Source of the DNA: Paenibacillus bouchesdurhonensis
GTDB lineage: Bacteria > Bacillota > Bacilli > Paenibacillales > Paenibacillaceae
Assembly: GCF_900155685.1 (NCBI RefSeq)
Contig: NZ_LT732548.1
Location: 1,880,696 to 1,944,695, forward strand
Length of the DNA stretch: 64,000 nucleotides
Direction of reading: 5' to 3'
Both the position numbers and the translations under genes were made by a program. Positions 37,875 to 48,618 of the stretch are shown in pieces. The notes beneath the pieces were generated by a model, which searched no databases, was not told the origin of the DNA, and was given only the letters and a program-made list of their open reading frames with translations. Position 1 is the stretch's first letter, and every line of letters starts with the position of its first letter.

Positions 37875-38762
37875 ATGAAAACCAAATCAAATCTCTATCG
37901 AAAAGAAAAATTATATGGATTGTTGTATGTTTCTCCTCCTGTTCTGGGCTTTCTGCTATTTACTTTGTTCCCTGTAGCGTATTCATTTTACGGTTCGTTT
38001 ACGGATTGGGACGGTCTGGGGCAAATGGACTTCATTGGACTAAGCAACTTCAAGGATTTGCTCACGGATGAGCTGTTTCATAAGGCAAGCTTCAATACGA
38101 TATATATGATGATCGGAATTCCGATTGGTATCCTACTAGCGCTGCTGCTTGCCCTCGGTCTAAATCGGGGCATCCCAGGAACGACAACGTTCCGGGTTAT
38201 TTACTATGTACCGGTCATTTCTTCGCTGGCAGCGATTTCGATTATGTGGAGCTGGGCGTTCAACGGGGACTATGGACTAGTGAACCAATTCCTTGAGTTG
38301 TTCGGCATTAAAGGCCCTAACTGGCTGATGAACAAGCATACGGTCAAGCCTGCACTCATTATGATGACGGTATGGAAAGGCCTTGGCTACACGATGCTCT
38401 TGTATTTGGCCGCTCTGCAAAGCGTTCCGCGTTCCTATTATGAAGCGGCTGAACTGGACGGGGCTAACGGCTTCGCCGCCTTCCGTCATATTACTTGGCC
38501 GATGGTTAAACCGGTCACCTTTTTTATCGTAGTAACGAACATTATCGGAGGATCGCAAATTTTTACGGAAATCAACATTATGACTTCCACAGGGGGGCCG
38601 GAATATTCGTCGGCATCCGTCGTATTTTATATTTGGCAGAAGGCCTTTAGTAACCTGCAGATGGGTTATGCCTCCTCCATGGCAGTCGTTCTGGGCGTAT
38701 TCATATTTATTGTGACCCTGATTCAATTCAAAATGAACGAAAAATCATCCTTTGATATTTGA
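37875..38762 (+). CDS. Sugar ABC transporter permease (MalF type), second system
   Basis: 295-residue permease with six membrane spans and the EAA loop YYEAAELDGANGFAAFRHIT. The early LYVSPPVLGFLLFTLFPVAY segment is the usual first helix. Start at ATG 37875 after AGAGGTG; GTG at 37866 is also in frame. Partner permease follows after 21 bases. Works with the binding protein at 36372 and, by inference, a shared ATPase encoded elsewhere. Confidence 0.9.
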   Translation: MKTKSNLYRKEKLYGLLYVSPPVLGFLLFTLFPVAYSFYGSFTDWDGLGQMDFIGLSNFKDLLTDELFHKASFNTIYMMIGIPIGILLALLLALGLNRGIPGTTTFRVIYYVPVISSLAAISIMWSWAFNGDYGLVNQFLELFGIKGPNWLMNKHTVKPALIMMTVWKGLGYTMLLYLAALQSVPRSYYEAAELDGANGFAAFRHITWPMVKPVTFFIVVTNIIGGSQIFTEINIMTSTGGPEYSSASVVFYIWQKAFSNLQMGYASSMAVVLGVFIFIVTLIQFKMNEKSSFDI

Positions 38763-38783
38763 GCATGAGGGAAAGGAGAGAAT

Positions 38784-39632
38784 ATGAATATGTCTCATTC
38801 GACTAGAATCAAACTGACGAACACGATCATTTTCATCGTCTTGGCGATCGGAGCCATCTTTATGATTGCACCGCTCCTATGGATGCTATCTACTTCTATT
38901 AAACAAAAAATGGACGTATTTGCTTTGCCTCCGGTGTGGATACCCAGCAATCCGCAGTGGGGCAAATATTTAGAAATATGGGAAGCTGGCCCGCTCCTTA
39001 GCGGGATTAAGAACAGCGTAATTATAGCGGTTTCGGTCACGGTTGTCGGTACATTCACCTCAAGCCTGGCTGCATTCTCGTTCGCTAAGCTTAGATTTCC
39101 AGGCAAGAATCAAATATTTCTTATGCTGCTGTCGGCTATGATGATTCCTTATCCCGCGGTGATGATTCCGCAATTTATGATGTTCTCTAAAGTGGGCTGG
39201 ATTGATACGTTGCTTCCGCTTATCGTCCCTGGTTTATTTGGCAACATCATTATGATTTTTTTCTTGCGACAATATTTGATCAGTATCCCGAATGAGGTTA
39301 TTGAAGCGGCCAAAATAGATGGCAGCTCTTACTTCCGACTGTTCTCGGTCATCACGTTTCCGCTGATTAAGCCGGCTGTGGCCGCTCAGCTTATTTTATG
39401 GTTTATGGGAATATGGAATGATTATTTGGCACCTATTATTTATTTGAGCTCTCCGGAAAAAATGACGTTGCAGCTTGTGATAGCCAACTTTAATGCAACG
39501 TATGCCATACAGACGGATTACCCGCTTATCATGGCGGCTTCCGTTATCGCTCTGCTGCCGGTGTTGATCATCTTCCTCGTGTTCCAGAAACAAATTATCG
39601 AGTCTGTCGCGATTTCTGGAGTCAAAGGATAA
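38784..39632 (+). CDS. Sugar ABC transporter permease (MalG type), second system
   Basis: 282 residues, six spans, EAA loop VIEAAKIDGSSYFRLFSVIT and the common ending FQKQIIESVAISGVKG. The ribosome site AAAGGAGAG is before the ATG. The next gene, a GH43 lipoprotein, begins 26 bases after the stop, so transport and hydrolysis genes are in one transcript. Confidence 0.9.
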   Translation: MNMSHSTRIKLTNTIIFIVLAIGAIFMIAPLLWMLSTSIKQKMDVFALPPVWIPSNPQWGKYLEIWEAGPLLSGIKNSVIIAVSVTVVGTFTSSLAAFSFAKLRFPGKNQIFLMLLSAMMIPYPAVMIPQFMMFSKVGWIDTLLPLIVPGLFGNIIMIFFLRQYLISIPNEVIEAAKIDGSSYFRLFSVITFPLIKPAVAAQLILWFMGIWNDYLAPIIYLSSPEKMTLQLVIANFNATYAIQTDYPLIMAASVIALLPVLIIFLVFQKQIIESVAISGVKG

Positions 39633-39658
39633 GCGGGGCTGCAAGGCGGTGTATTCAT

Positions 39659-41095
39659 ATGAAATTTCCAAAAAAGGCGGTGCTGCTAGGAATGTCCATA
39701 TTATTGCTTGTCGGCGCAATGGGCTGTGCTGGAAAGGGGACGCCGCATCCGACATTTCCCGATCCCCCGGATGCAACGGCAATGTACGATACGTCTGTGC
39801 TTCACGCTGAGGAGAAATGGACGATCAATAATGCCCATGATCCAGGCATTATTAAGACAGATGACGGCTACTATGTATTCTCGACGGATGTGAAGGTCGG
39901 GGGCGAGCCAAGGCCAGGGGTGATGGTTCGCAAATCCAAGGATCTTGTTCACTGGCAGTGGGTCGACTATGCTCTGCCAGGTATTCCGGAAGAAGCGGGA
40001 GCTTGGTCTGGCGCGGTCAATCTATGGGCACCCGATGTCGTAAAGCACGGTGACGAATATCGGCTCTATTATTCCGCTTCCACGTTTGGCAGCAGGCAAT
40101 CCATGATTGGCATGGCCACCTCTAAATCGATAGAAGGGCCTTGGGCGGATCAAGGGGCTGTGCTTAAAACGAGAAGCGAGGATGTGCTGAACGCCATCGA
40201 TCCCAACATTATTACGGACGCCGAAGGGCGCATGTGGATGGTCTATGGTTCTTTCTTCGGAGGAATTCATATCATGGAGCTTGATCCCTCTACAGGAAAA
40301 CCGATCGAAGAAGGATTCGGAAAGACATTAGCTGTGCGAGATCCTATCACCGAGGATGGAGCGGTTGAGGGTCCATATATTATCTATAACGAGAAATTCA
40401 AGAAATATTTTTTGTTCGTCTCCTATGACTCTTTATTCGAAGATTATAACGTGCGAGTCGCCCGTTCAGACAGCATTACAGGGCCTTATGTCGATTATAA
40501 TGGCCGGGAAATGACAGATACGGAGTTCGAGCCGCAATATGAGGTCGGCAATAAAATTCTCGGCGGTTATAAATTCGGCGAGGATGAGGGATGGATTGCG
40601 CCTGGCCACAATTCCGTTCTTAAGGATGGTGACGATTATTATATCGTTCACCATGCCCGTGGAGAGGTAGATAAACATTGGTCATACCTTCACATCCGCA
40701 AAATTTTATGGACAGAGGACGGATGGCCAGTCGTTTCGCCGGAGAGATATGCCGGAGAGAAGGAGCAGGACATCCCGGAAGCGCTGATTGCCGGAGAATG
40801 GGAACGTATTGAGATTGATCCGTTTATCGATGGAATGGTAGAGTCCGACCCTCTTACCTTACATCCGAGTGGGAATCTGGAAGGCAGGCGTGGCAAGGGG
40901 ACATGGACATTTGACGGACAGCGGACGCTGAGCCTCACCTGGAATGATGTTCAAGAAGGCGAAGGGCGTAATTGGAGTGTTCAACTGCTTCCTTCATGGG
41001 ATTGGGAGAAAGGCATTCAAACACTAGTGTTTACCGGATTGGATGAACGTGGAATTTCAATCTGGGGCAAGCAAGAGGCCCATACAGAGAGCTGA
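39659..41095 (+). CDS. GH43 lipoprotein, arabinan endo-1,5-alpha-arabinosidase type
   Basis: 478-residue lipoprotein (lipobox GAMGC, Cys23). The catalytic propeller has the three GH43 acids: D61 in NAHDPGI, D181 in AIDPNI and E237 in AVEGPYI. Other family blocks are LWAPDVV, MWMVYGSFFGG and WIAPGHNS. A short C-terminal domain follows from about 375. Compared with the GH43 lipoprotein at 26633 the loops differ, so the two may prefer different chain lengths or branching. Probably acts at the outer face of the membrane to make oligomers for the neighbouring importer. Confidence 0.88.
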   Translation: MKFPKKAVLLGMSILLLVGAMGCAGKGTPHPTFPDPPDATAMYDTSVLHAEEKWTINNAHDPGIIKTDDGYYVFSTDVKVGGEPRPGVMVRKSKDLVHWQWVDYALPGIPEEAGAWSGAVNLWAPDVVKHGDEYRLYYSASTFGSRQSMIGMATSKSIEGPWADQGAVLKTRSEDVLNAIDPNIITDAEGRMWMVYGSFFGGIHIMELDPSTGKPIEEGFGKTLAVRDPITEDGAVEGPYIIYNEKFKKYFLFVSYDSLFEDYNVRVARSDSITGPYVDYNGREMTDTEFEPQYEVGNKILGGYKFGEDEGWIAPGHNSVLKDGDDYYIVHHARGEVDKHWSYLHIRKILWTEDGWPVVSPERYAGEKEQDIPEALIAGEWERIEIDPFIDGMVESDPLTLHPSGNLEGRRGKGTWTFDGQRTLSLTWNDVQEGEGRNWSVQLLPSWDWEKGIQTLVFTGLDERGISIWGKQEAHTES

Positions 41096-41141
41096 GCTTG
41101 CCCCGGACTTAATAATATAATTCCAAAAGGAGAAACCAGAA

Positions 41142-42110
41142 ATGACGACAAATCAGGAATTTATGAATCCAATTGTAGAGCAGAGGGCAGATCCTTGGGT
41201 TTATCGACATAGCGACGGATACTACTATTTCACTGCATCCGTCCCAGAATATGATCGTATCGAAATTCGCAGATCTCTAACTATTCAAGGTCTCGGGGAG
41301 GCAGAGCCTGTTGTCGCTTGGCGAAAATATGACACCGGACCGCTTAGCGCCAACATTTGGGCTCCAGAAATTCATTATATCCAAGGGAAATGGTATATCT
41401 ACTTCGCTGCTGCGCGAACGACGGAGACCAAGGACGGGCTCTTCGATCACCGGATGTACGCGCTTGAGAACAGCTCTGCCAATCCGCTTGAAGGAACTTG
41501 GGTGGAGAAAGGGCAGGTTCGTACCCGTTGGGAATCTTTCGCTTTGGACGCAACGGTGTTCGAACACCGTGGAGACTTGTACTATGTCTGGGCGCAGAAG
41601 GATCCTGAAATAGACGGCAACTCGAATATGTACATTTCCAAAATGAGCAACCCATGGACGCTGACAGGGGAGCAGGCGATGATTTCTACACCGGAGTATG
41701 ATTGGGAAATTATTGGCTTCAAGGTAAATGAAGGAGCCGCCATCTTAAAGCGCAACGGGAAAATTTTCATGAGCTATTCAGCGAGTGCCACGAATCACAA
41801 TTACTGCATGGGTCTCTTGTACGCCGATGAAGATGCGGATCTGCTTGATCCGATGTCTTGGTCCAAATCCCCTGTTCCCGTCTTTCAAACGAATGAGGAG
41901 AATGGACAATACGGCCCAGGGCATAACAGCTTTACGGTTACGGAGGACGGACGTGATGTTATCGTCTACCATGCCCGCAATTATAAGGAGATTACAGGTG
42001 ATCCACTCTATGATCCTAACCGGCATACACGCGCCCAAATCTTCCATTGGAACGAGGATGGGACGCCGAACTTTGGGGAACCCGTGCCGGACGCGCAGCG
42101 TACTCGCTAA
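41142..42110 (+). CDS. Cytoplasmic GH43 alpha-L-arabinofuranosidase-like enzyme
   Basis: 322-residue single-domain GH43 enzyme with no signal peptide. Candidate catalytic acids are D17 in QRADPWVY, D136 in FALDATVF and E197 in KVNEGAAIL. It has GPLSANIWAPEIHYI and the late GPGHNSFTV block. This form resembles exo-acting arabinofuranosidases rather than endo-arabinanases, and its location inside the cell fits trimming of imported oligomers before or with the GH51 enzyme that follows. AAAGGAG lies ahead of the ATG. Exact linkage preference not visible from sequence. Confidence 0.85.
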   Translation: MTTNQEFMNPIVEQRADPWVYRHSDGYYYFTASVPEYDRIEIRRSLTIQGLGEAEPVVAWRKYDTGPLSANIWAPEIHYIQGKWYIYFAAARTTETKDGLFDHRMYALENSSANPLEGTWVEKGQVRTRWESFALDATVFEHRGDLYYVWAQKDPEIDGNSNMYISKMSNPWTLTGEQAMISTPEYDWEIIGFKVNEGAAILKRNGKIFMSYSASATNHNYCMGLLYADEDADLLDPMSWSKSPVPVFQTNEENGQYGPGHNSFTVTEDGRDVIVYHARNYKEITGDPLYDPNRHTRAQIFHWNEDGTPNFGEPVPDAQRTR

Positions 42111-42174
42111 CGGATTGCCGTTCGGTTGTAAATTCGCTAAAGGACAATGATAAAAAGATCTGGAGGGCATCGCT

Positions 42175-43662
42175 TTGAAGAACAATGTGATCGTCAACGC
42201 GGATATTCGCAAAGGAACCATCAATAAGAACATTTACGGTCATTTCTCTGAGCATCTTGGCAGATGTATTTATGAGGGGATTTGGGTAGGGGAAGATTCC
42301 CCTATCCCCAATACGAAGGGAATTCGCAATGACGTTCTGGAAGCATTGAAGCAAATCAAAGTACCGGTTCTGCGCTGGCCGGGAGGCTGCTTCGCTGATG
42401 AGTATCACTGGAAGGACGGTGTCGGGCCTAGGGAAAACCGCAAGCGCATGGTGAATACGCATTGGGGCGGCGTGGTCGAGAATAACCATTTTGGAACCCA
42501 TGAGTTCATGCTGCTTTGCGAATTGCTGGAATGCGAGCCGTATATTTGCGGCAACGTAGGAAGCGGAACGGTTCAGGAGATGTCGGAATGGGTCGAGTAT
42601 ATGACCTTTGACGGCGAATCTCCGATGGCGAACTGGAGAAGCGAGAATGGCCGGGAAGAGCCGTGGAAGCTGAAGTATTTTGGAGTGGGGAACGAAAACT
42701 GGGGTTGCGGCGGAAATATGCGCCCGGAATATTACGCTGATTTATATCGCCGTTATCAAACCTATGTACGCAATTACGGGGAGAACAAAATTTATAAAAT
42801 TGCCGGCGGGGCGAACGTGGACGATTTCAACTGGACTGAAGTATTAATGAAGAATGCGGGCTGGCTCATGGACGGTTTAAGCCTGCACTATTATACGATC
42901 CCAGGGGACTTCTGGCTTGGTAAAGGATCGGCCCTCGATTTCCCGGAAGACGAGTGGTTCATCACGATGAAGAAAGCTCTTCATATGGATGAATTGATTA
43001 GCAAGCACAGCACGATCATGGATAAATATGATCCAGACAAACGCGTAGGCATGATCATTGACGAATGGGGCACCTGGTTCGATGTCGAGCCGGGAACGAA
43101 TCCGGGATTCCTGTATCAGCAGAACACGATTCGAGATGCGCTGGTGGCCGGCTTGCACTTCAATATTTTCCATAATCACTGCGACCGCGTACAAATGACG
43201 AATATTGCCCAGACCGTCAACGTGCTGCAGGCGATGATCCTTACGGAAGGCGAGAAAATGATTCTGACGCCGACCTATCATGTGTTCGATATGTACAAAG
43301 TCCATCAGGATGCCGAACTGCTGGCCGTTGACTCGACGTTCGGCGAGTACGAATACAATGGCGAGAAGCTGCCGCAAGTCACAGTATCCGCTTCAAGAGA
43401 TGGAGCTGGCAAAGTTCATATCAGCCTTTGCAATATTGATCATCAGCAGGAAGCCGTGCTTGACCTTGAGCTTCGCGGCATCGAAGCTGCCGGTGCGAAG
43501 GTCTCCGGAACGATCATCACGGCGGACAAGATGAATGCGCATAATACTTTTGAACAGCCTGAAGCTGTTAAGCCGGCGGAATTCACGGGGGCTGCCGTAC
43601 AAGGCAATAAGCTGGCAATCAAGCTCCCGGCCATGTCTGTAGTTACGATTGCGGTAGAGTAA
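42175..43662 (+). CDS. Alpha-L-arabinofuranosidase, GH51, second type
   Basis: 495-residue cytoplasmic GH51 enzyme. Acid/base E174 in [11 protein letters not shown] and nucleophile E297 in [10 protein letters not shown]. It opens [20 protein letters not shown] and carries [20 protein letters not shown]. It belongs to the subgroup that differs clearly from AbfA at 30972 (GNENWGCG against GNEMDGPW), so the cell has two GH51 activities with probably different substrates, for example arabinoxylan side chains against linear arabinan. TTG start after GGAGGG. Last gene of the second transporter operon; a terminator follows. Confidence 0.94.
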   Translation: MKNNVIVNADIRKGTINKNIYGHFSEHLGRCIYEGIWVGEDSPIPNTKGIRNDVLEALKQIKVPVLRWPGGCFADEYHWKDGVGPRENRKRMVNTHWGGVVENNHFGTHEFMLLCELLECEPYICGNVGSGTVQEMSEWVEYMTFDGESPMANWRSENGREEPWKLKYFGVGNENWGCGGNMRPEYYADLYRRYQTYVRNYGENKIYKIAGGANVDDFNWTEVLMKNAGWLMDGLSLHYYTIPGDFWLGKGSALDFPEDEWFITMKKALHMDELISKHSTIMDKYDPDKRVGMIIDEWGTWFDVEPGTNPGFLYQQNTIRDALVAGLHFNIFHNHCDRVQMTNIAQTVNVLQAMILTEGEKMILTPTYHVFDMYKVHQDAELLAVDSTFGEYEYNGEKLPQVTVSASRDGAGKVHISLCNIDHQQEAVLDLELRGIEAAGAKVSGTIITADKMNAHNTFEQPEAVKPAEFTGAAVQGNKLAIKLPAMSVVTIAVE

Positions 43663-43680
43663 TTGTTCATATAACCAAAC

Positions 43681-43740
43681 GAGAACCGGCAGCGAGAGAG
43701 AGCACTATCATCATCTGACACGCTGTCGGTTCTCCTGTTT
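43681..43740 (+). terminator. Terminator of the transporter-GH43-GH51 operon
   Basis: GAGAACCGGCAGCG (43681-43694) pairs with CGCTGTCGGTTCTC (43721-43734) with one mismatch, followed by CTGTTTTG. Confidence 0.8.
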
Positions 43741-43838
43741 TGTCTGCTATGCCCGTTATTGCGGTTGTGTTTACGGTATTATCGATATCGTTCATGCATG
43801 CAACATGCTTAAATCATTTTAATGAGGGGGAAATCTAC

Positions 43839-46800
43839 TTGAAGCGAACTTTTCGTAGGCTGTTGGCAATCCTATTGACCCTGGCTATGCTTATGCCTGT
43901 CACGGCCTTTGCCGATTACAGCGACTCCGCCAGTGCTGAAAGCGGGGCTAGCGCTATTAGCGATGTGAAGGGGCATTGGGCCGAACAGACATTTGCCGCC
44001 TGGCAGCAAAAAGGGCTGGTTCATGGCTATGGCGACGGGATTTTTAAGCCGAACCAGGCGATTACGAGAGCCGAATTTGTTGCACTGATCAATCATGTAT
44101 TTCAGTTTTCGGAAATGAAGGAGATTACTTTTGCGGATATAAGCTCGGGACATCCATATTATTCGGAAATTCAGAAAGCGGTTTCAGCTGGACTTCTAAG
44201 CGGATATGAGGATGGAACGATCCGTCCCGGCGCTTTAATCACTAGGCAGGAAGCGGCTGTTGTACTCGCAAAAGCCTTTGAATTGAAGCTAACCGCCTCT
44301 GATTCGGTGCAGCTTCAGGATGCAGGCGAGCTTCCTGCGTGGAGCAAAGCGGCGGTAGCTGCGCTGTTGAACGAAGGGTATGTCAGCGGATATCCTGACC
44401 ATACTTTCAGAGGCGGCAATTCCATGACGAGAGCCGAGGCACTGGTTATGCTGAGCAAGCTCTCCGGTGCGGTATTTAACCAAGCCGGCTCGTATTCAAA
44501 CGGCATATATCAGAATGCGGTAATTAATCGTTCGGACATCGTTTTGAAGAATGTGACGATTCAAGGCAATTTATATTTAACGGAAGGAATTGCCGAGGGG
44601 GATGTAACGCTTGAAAATGTGAAGGTGCAGGGCAAAGTGTATGCTCACGGTGGCGGAGAGAATACGATCGCTTTTACCGATTCCGAGATTGGTCAAGTTA
44701 TCGTAAATAAGCGAAACGGTCAAATTAGATTGGCTGCGAGGGGAAATACGAAGGTTCAGCAGGTCATTGCCCTGTCTGGTGTCAAGCTGGAGGAAGAAGC
44801 ATTGGCCGATGGGGCTAAAGGGTTCATGCAAGTGATATTGGATGAGGCTTTAACTGCTGGCTCAAAGATCCGACTCGCTGGGGATTTCGATGAGGTGGAA
44901 GTTCGTTCGTTGTCTGGGGCTGACATTAGCCTGTTAAGAGGCCTGATCAAGAAGCTGGTTCTCCGTCAGCAAGCTGGACTGAATGTGGAGGAAGGCAGCG
45001 TGATCGAAGAAGTCGTCTTCCATATAGACAAGACGGTAGCTGTCAGCGGTAAAGGAAAGATTCATTCGGATGACAAAAGACTTGTTCGCAGCGACGAGGA
45101 GGAAACGAAATCCGGGTCTGGCGGCACAGGCGCTTCTGCGGGGTCAGGCTCAAGCTCGTCATCGGGCTCAAATCCGTCGCCAAGTCCGTCGCCAAACCCA
45201 AATCCAACACCGAACCCGTCTCCCAATCCTGAGCCTGGGGCAAAGCCGGCCTTTACCGAGGTATCGGTGCATGACCCATCAATTATCAAGGATGGAGACA
45301 CCTATTACGTATTCGGCTCCCATATCGAGGCGGCCAAGTCCACCGATTTGATGAACTGGACTCGATTTACGAATGGCTATAGCACGCCGGATAATGTGAT
45401 TTTTGGCGATCTATCCCAAAATTTAGCGGATTCGTTTGCCTGGGCCGGAGAGAATGATTCCGACAGTAAAGGCGGCTTTTCCGTCTGGGCTCCGGATGTC
45501 TTCTGGAATGAGCACTACGTAAATGAGGATGGGACTACGGGCGCTTATATGATGTATTACAGCGCCTCCTCCACATATATCCGTTCTGCGATCGGTTATG
45601 CGGTATCCCAAAATATCGAAGGGCCTTATGAGTATGTGGATACGATCATTTATTCCGGCTTCACGAGAAACGAAGCCTATGATGCGGATAGTCAGGTCAA
45701 TAAGAAATGGGACAATACGAATATCCAGACGCTAATCGATGATGGCATCTTGGCGGAGATTAACCCGAATTGGTTTAGCAGCAACGGAGCCTACAATAAC
45801 AGTATGTATCCAAATGCAATCGATGCGACATTGTTCACTGACCATGATGGCAGGCTTTGGATGACGTACGGCTCCTGGTCAGGCGGAATCTTCGTGCTTG
45901 AGCTGGATCCGCAGACAGGTCAGGCGATCTATCCGGAGCAGGATGGAAAGACGGCGGATGGACGGCTGATTGATCGCTATTTCGGTACCAAAATCGCGGG
46001 CGGTTATACAAAGTCAGGGGAAGGCCCGTATATTATTTATGACGAGAAATCCGGCTATTATTTCTTAAACGTAACCTATGGCTGGTTGGGAGCAGACGGC
46101 GGCTACAATATGAGATTGTTCAGGTCGACCGAGCCGGACGGTCCATATGTGGATGCGGCAGGCCAGAATGCGGTTCTTCCAGGCAATACGGACAACTCTC
46201 CCTACGGTATTAAAATGATCGGCAATTTCCTGTTCGAGCGGCAGGTTGGGGAGCCGGGAACGGGGATCGGCTATGGCTATGCATCGCCCGGGCATAATTC
46301 AGTGTTTTATGACGAGGAGACCGGGAAGTATTTCCTCTTGTTCCATACTCGTTTTCCGCAGAGAGGCGAAGTCCATGAGCTTCGCATCCACCAAATGTTC
46401 ATGAATAAAGACAACTGGCTTGTAGTCGCTCCGGAGCGTTATGCTGGGGAGACGATAGAAGCGGTGAACGCCAATGACATCATTGGCGAATATAAATACG
46501 TGAATCATGAGCTGGCCTATTCCGGCAAGATTGTAAGTGCCGTGAATATCCAACTGAATGAGGACAAGACGATTACAGGTGATGTTACAGGAACATGGGA
46601 GCTGCAGAATGAGCACCAAGCTGTAGTTACCGTCGATGGAGTCCGCTTTGACGGAGTGTTCGTTCGTCAATGGGATGGGGCTCTGGAGCGTGAAACGATG
46701 ACATTTACCGCCATTTCATCTGCTGGAGAGACCATTTGGGGCATTAGGCAGCCGGAAATGACGGATGAGCAAATTGTGGCAGCCGTACAAAGCGCCTTAG

Positions 46801-48296
46801 ATCTTGGCGATACGAGCCGGGTGATGACTCACCTTGCGCTTCCTGCAAAAGGGGCTCGCGGCGCAGTCATTTCATGGCAAACCTCGGATGAGACTGTCAT
46901 CACCGACAAAGGCGTTATCTCTCCGCCGGAGGTTGGCGAGTCGGATTTGACGGCTACCCTCACGGCAACCATTACGAAGGGGACGGCGACCGCAACCAAG
47001 ACGTTCTCCATCGTGGTCATGCCGATCGACCCTGCGTATGGCTTGGCGGCACAGTACTCCTTTGAAGGGGATTTGAGCGACTCCAGCGGCAACTTTGGCA
47101 CAGGTACGGTCACAGGCAACCGGATCGATAACAGCAGTGGCACAATAACCTATAGTGATGGGGTTACTGGAAAAGCTGCGGTGTTCGATGGGAATTCAGG
47201 CATTAAACTGCCGAACGGATTGATTTCTAGCGACCGTTATTCGGTATCGATGTGGTTGAATGTTGAGCAGCACACACAATTCTCTACTAGCTTCTTTGGC
47301 GCAAAAGCGGATGATAGCTGGATCAGCCTTGTGCCGCAGTCCTGGGATAACAACACGATGCTGTGGGCAGGCGAGGCGTGGTATGACGCGACGACCGGCT
47401 CGAGAATCCGTGCCAACGAATGGCACCATGTAGCCTTTACAGTGGATCGCGGAACGGTGAAGGTTTTTGTCGACGGCGTACAGAAATTTTCAGGTACAGG
47501 CTTTCCGAATGTATTTACGGATGAGCAAGGAACCTTCGGCCTAGGCGTGAATTGGTGGGATATCCCATTTAAAGGCATGATGGATGAGGTGCGGATTTAT
47601 AACGTACCAATTACAGCCGAATTAGTGACTAAGCTGTCGCAGGAGCATCAGCCTGAGCAGGAAGAGATTGCTCCTGAACTAGTGGCTAAATTCTCTTTCG
47701 AGGACGACCTGCTGGATTCGGCGGGCAGCTTCGGGGCAGGAACGGTCATTGGCGATAAAATTGGCTCTCCGGCGGGTGGCGCAATTGGCTATGAAGCTGG
47801 TGTATCTGGAAAGGCAGCCGTCTTCGACGGCGCTTCGGGGGTTCTTCTTCCGAAAGGGTTGATTTCTAGCAACAGCTACTCTGTGACAATGTGGGTGTAC
47901 GGGGAGGAGCTTGAAGCCTACACGCCAGCCTTCTTCGGAGCCCAGAACGGAGATAGCTGGATCAGTTTTCAGCCGAAGGGTCATGATGACGCTGACAACA
48001 GTTCCATGGTATGGTCGGGATCGGACTGGTATGATGCGGGAACCGGCGTGCAGACCATACCGAGAGAGTGGACGCATTTTGCGTTTACTGTCAACAAGGG
48101 CAATATCACCGTGTACGTGAATGGAGAAGCGAAATTTACGGGTACTGGCTTCCCGGATGTGTTCCTGGATGAACAGGGAACCTTTAGTTTGGGAGTGAAC
48201 TGGTGGGATGCTCCGTTTAAGGGAATGATCGACGAGCTGCATATTTACAAAGGAGCGATTACGGCGGATGAAGTAGCGGCGCTGGCTTCTAGTTAG
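43839..48296 (+). CDS. Surface-anchored multidomain GH43 arabinanase (SLH + GH43 + two LamG-like)
   Basis: 1485 residues from a TTG after GAGGGGG. Parts in order: signal peptide ending TAFA (~26); three SLH repeats (~40-205, e.g. DVKGHWAEQ, ITRAEFVALI) that bind wall polysaccharide; a beta-helix-like segment (~205-410); a Ser/Pro/Asn linker (~427-468); a GH43 catalytic domain with D479 (VHDPSI), D662 (AIDATLF) and E728 (GEGPYII) and the same C-terminal extension as the enzyme at 26633; an Ig-like module (~970-1065); and two LamG/concanavalin-like domains (~1070-1270 and ~1285-1485) that are tandem duplicates (GKAAVFDG, WISxxP, FKGMMDE/FKGMIDE). It should hold arabinan at the cell surface and cut it there. 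It lies alone between two terminators. Confidence 0.92.
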   Translation: MKRTFRRLLAILLTLAMLMPVTAFADYSDSASAESGASAISDVKGHWAEQTFAAWQQKGLVHGYGDGIFKPNQAITRAEFVALINHVFQFSEMKEITFADISSGHPYYSEIQKAVSAGLLSGYEDGTIRPGALITRQEAAVVLAKAFELKLTASDSVQLQDAGELPAWSKAAVAALLNEGYVSGYPDHTFRGGNSMTRAEALVMLSKLSGAVFNQAGSYSNGIYQNAVINRSDIVLKNVTIQGNLYLTEGIAEGDVTLENVKVQGKVYAHGGGENTIAFTDSEIGQVIVNKRNGQIRLAARGNTKVQQVIALSGVKLEEEALADGAKGFMQVILDEALTAGSKIRLAGDFDEVEVRSLSGADISLLRGLIKKLVLRQQAGLNVEEGSVIEEVVFHIDKTVAVSGKGKIHSDDKRLVRSDEEETKSGSGGTGASAGSGSSSSSGSNPSPSPSPNPNPTPNPSPNPEPGAKPAFTEVSVHDPSIIKDGDTYYVFGSHIEAAKSTDLMNWTRFTNGYSTPDNVIFGDLSQNLADSFAWAGENDSDSKGGFSVWAPDVFWNEHYVNEDGTTGAYMMYYSASSTYIRSAIGYAVSQNIEGPYEYVDTIIYSGFTRNEAYDADSQVNKKWDNTNIQTLIDDGILAEINPNWFSSNGAYNNSMYPNAIDATLFTDHDGRLWMTYGSWSGGIFVLELDPQTGQAIYPEQDGKTADGRLIDRYFGTKIAGGYTKSGEGPYIIYDEKSGYYFLNVTYGWLGADGGYNMRLFRSTEPDGPYVDAAGQNAVLPGNTDNSPYGIKMIGNFLFERQVGEPGTGIGYGYASPGHNSVFYDEETGKYFLLFHTRFPQRGEVHELRIHQMFMNKDNWLVVAPERYAGETIEAVNANDIIGEYKYVNHELAYSGKIVSAVNIQLNEDKTITGDVTGTWELQNEHQAVVTVDGVRFDGVFVRQWDGALERETMTFTAISSAGETIWGIRQPEMTDEQIVAAVQSALDLGDTSRVMTHLALPAKGARGAVISWQTSDETVITDKGVISPPEVGESDLTATLTATITKGTATATKTFSIVVMPIDPAYGLAAQYSFEGDLSDSSGNFGTGTVTGNRIDNSSGTITYSDGVTGKAAVFDGNSGIKLPNGLISSDRYSVSMWLNVEQHTQFSTSFFGAKADDSWISLVPQSWDNNTMLWAGEAWYDATTGSRIRANEWHHVAFTVDRGTVKVFVDGVQKFSGTGFPNVFTDEQGTFGLGVNWWDIPFKGMMDEVRIYNVPITAELVTKLSQEHQPEQEEIAPELVAKFSFEDDLLDSAGSFGAGTVIGDKIGSPAGGAIGYEAGVSGKAAVFDGASGVLLPKGLISSNSYSVTMWVYGEELEAYTPAFFGAQNGDSWISFQPKGHDDADNSSMVWSGSDWYDAGTGVQTIPREWTHFAFTVNKGNITVYVNGEAKFTGTGFPDVFLDEQGTFSLGVNWWDAPFKGMIDELHIYKGAITADEVAALASS

Positions 48297-48312
48297 ATTT
48301 ATAACACAACTA

Positions 48313-48357
48313 GGCTGACCATAAGCAGATAAGCTCTGCGATGGGTCAGCCTTTTGT
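48313..48357 (+). terminator. Terminator of the surface GH43 gene
   Basis: GGCTGACC (48313-48320) pairs with GGTCAGCC (48344-48351), followed by TTTTGTG. Confidence 0.8.
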
Positions 48358-48618
48358 GCGTTTGGCAGCACAATTGCTAGGGAATCAAGACAGACAGCCT
48401 CTCCTGCTCAATTAACTTTTAGTGAAAATGGCATTTATAACTTATAAGACTTTATTGCCCAACAAAGTTACGTTAAGCCGTTCTCCTTACTGTAAATCAA
48501 CGATGCAATCTAGATTCAGCTAATTATTCCCTGCGAAAGTTGAATAGTGAATATCAAAATAGTGCAACAAATGAACAGGATTATGTAGGCAAGTAAAAGT
48601 AATTGGGTATATGATTAA

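Noticed and set aside
47679-48371. 230-codon minus-strand ORF over the second LamG-like domain
   Set aside because: Antisense shadow of the duplicated domain in the surface GH43 enzyme; no start signals.
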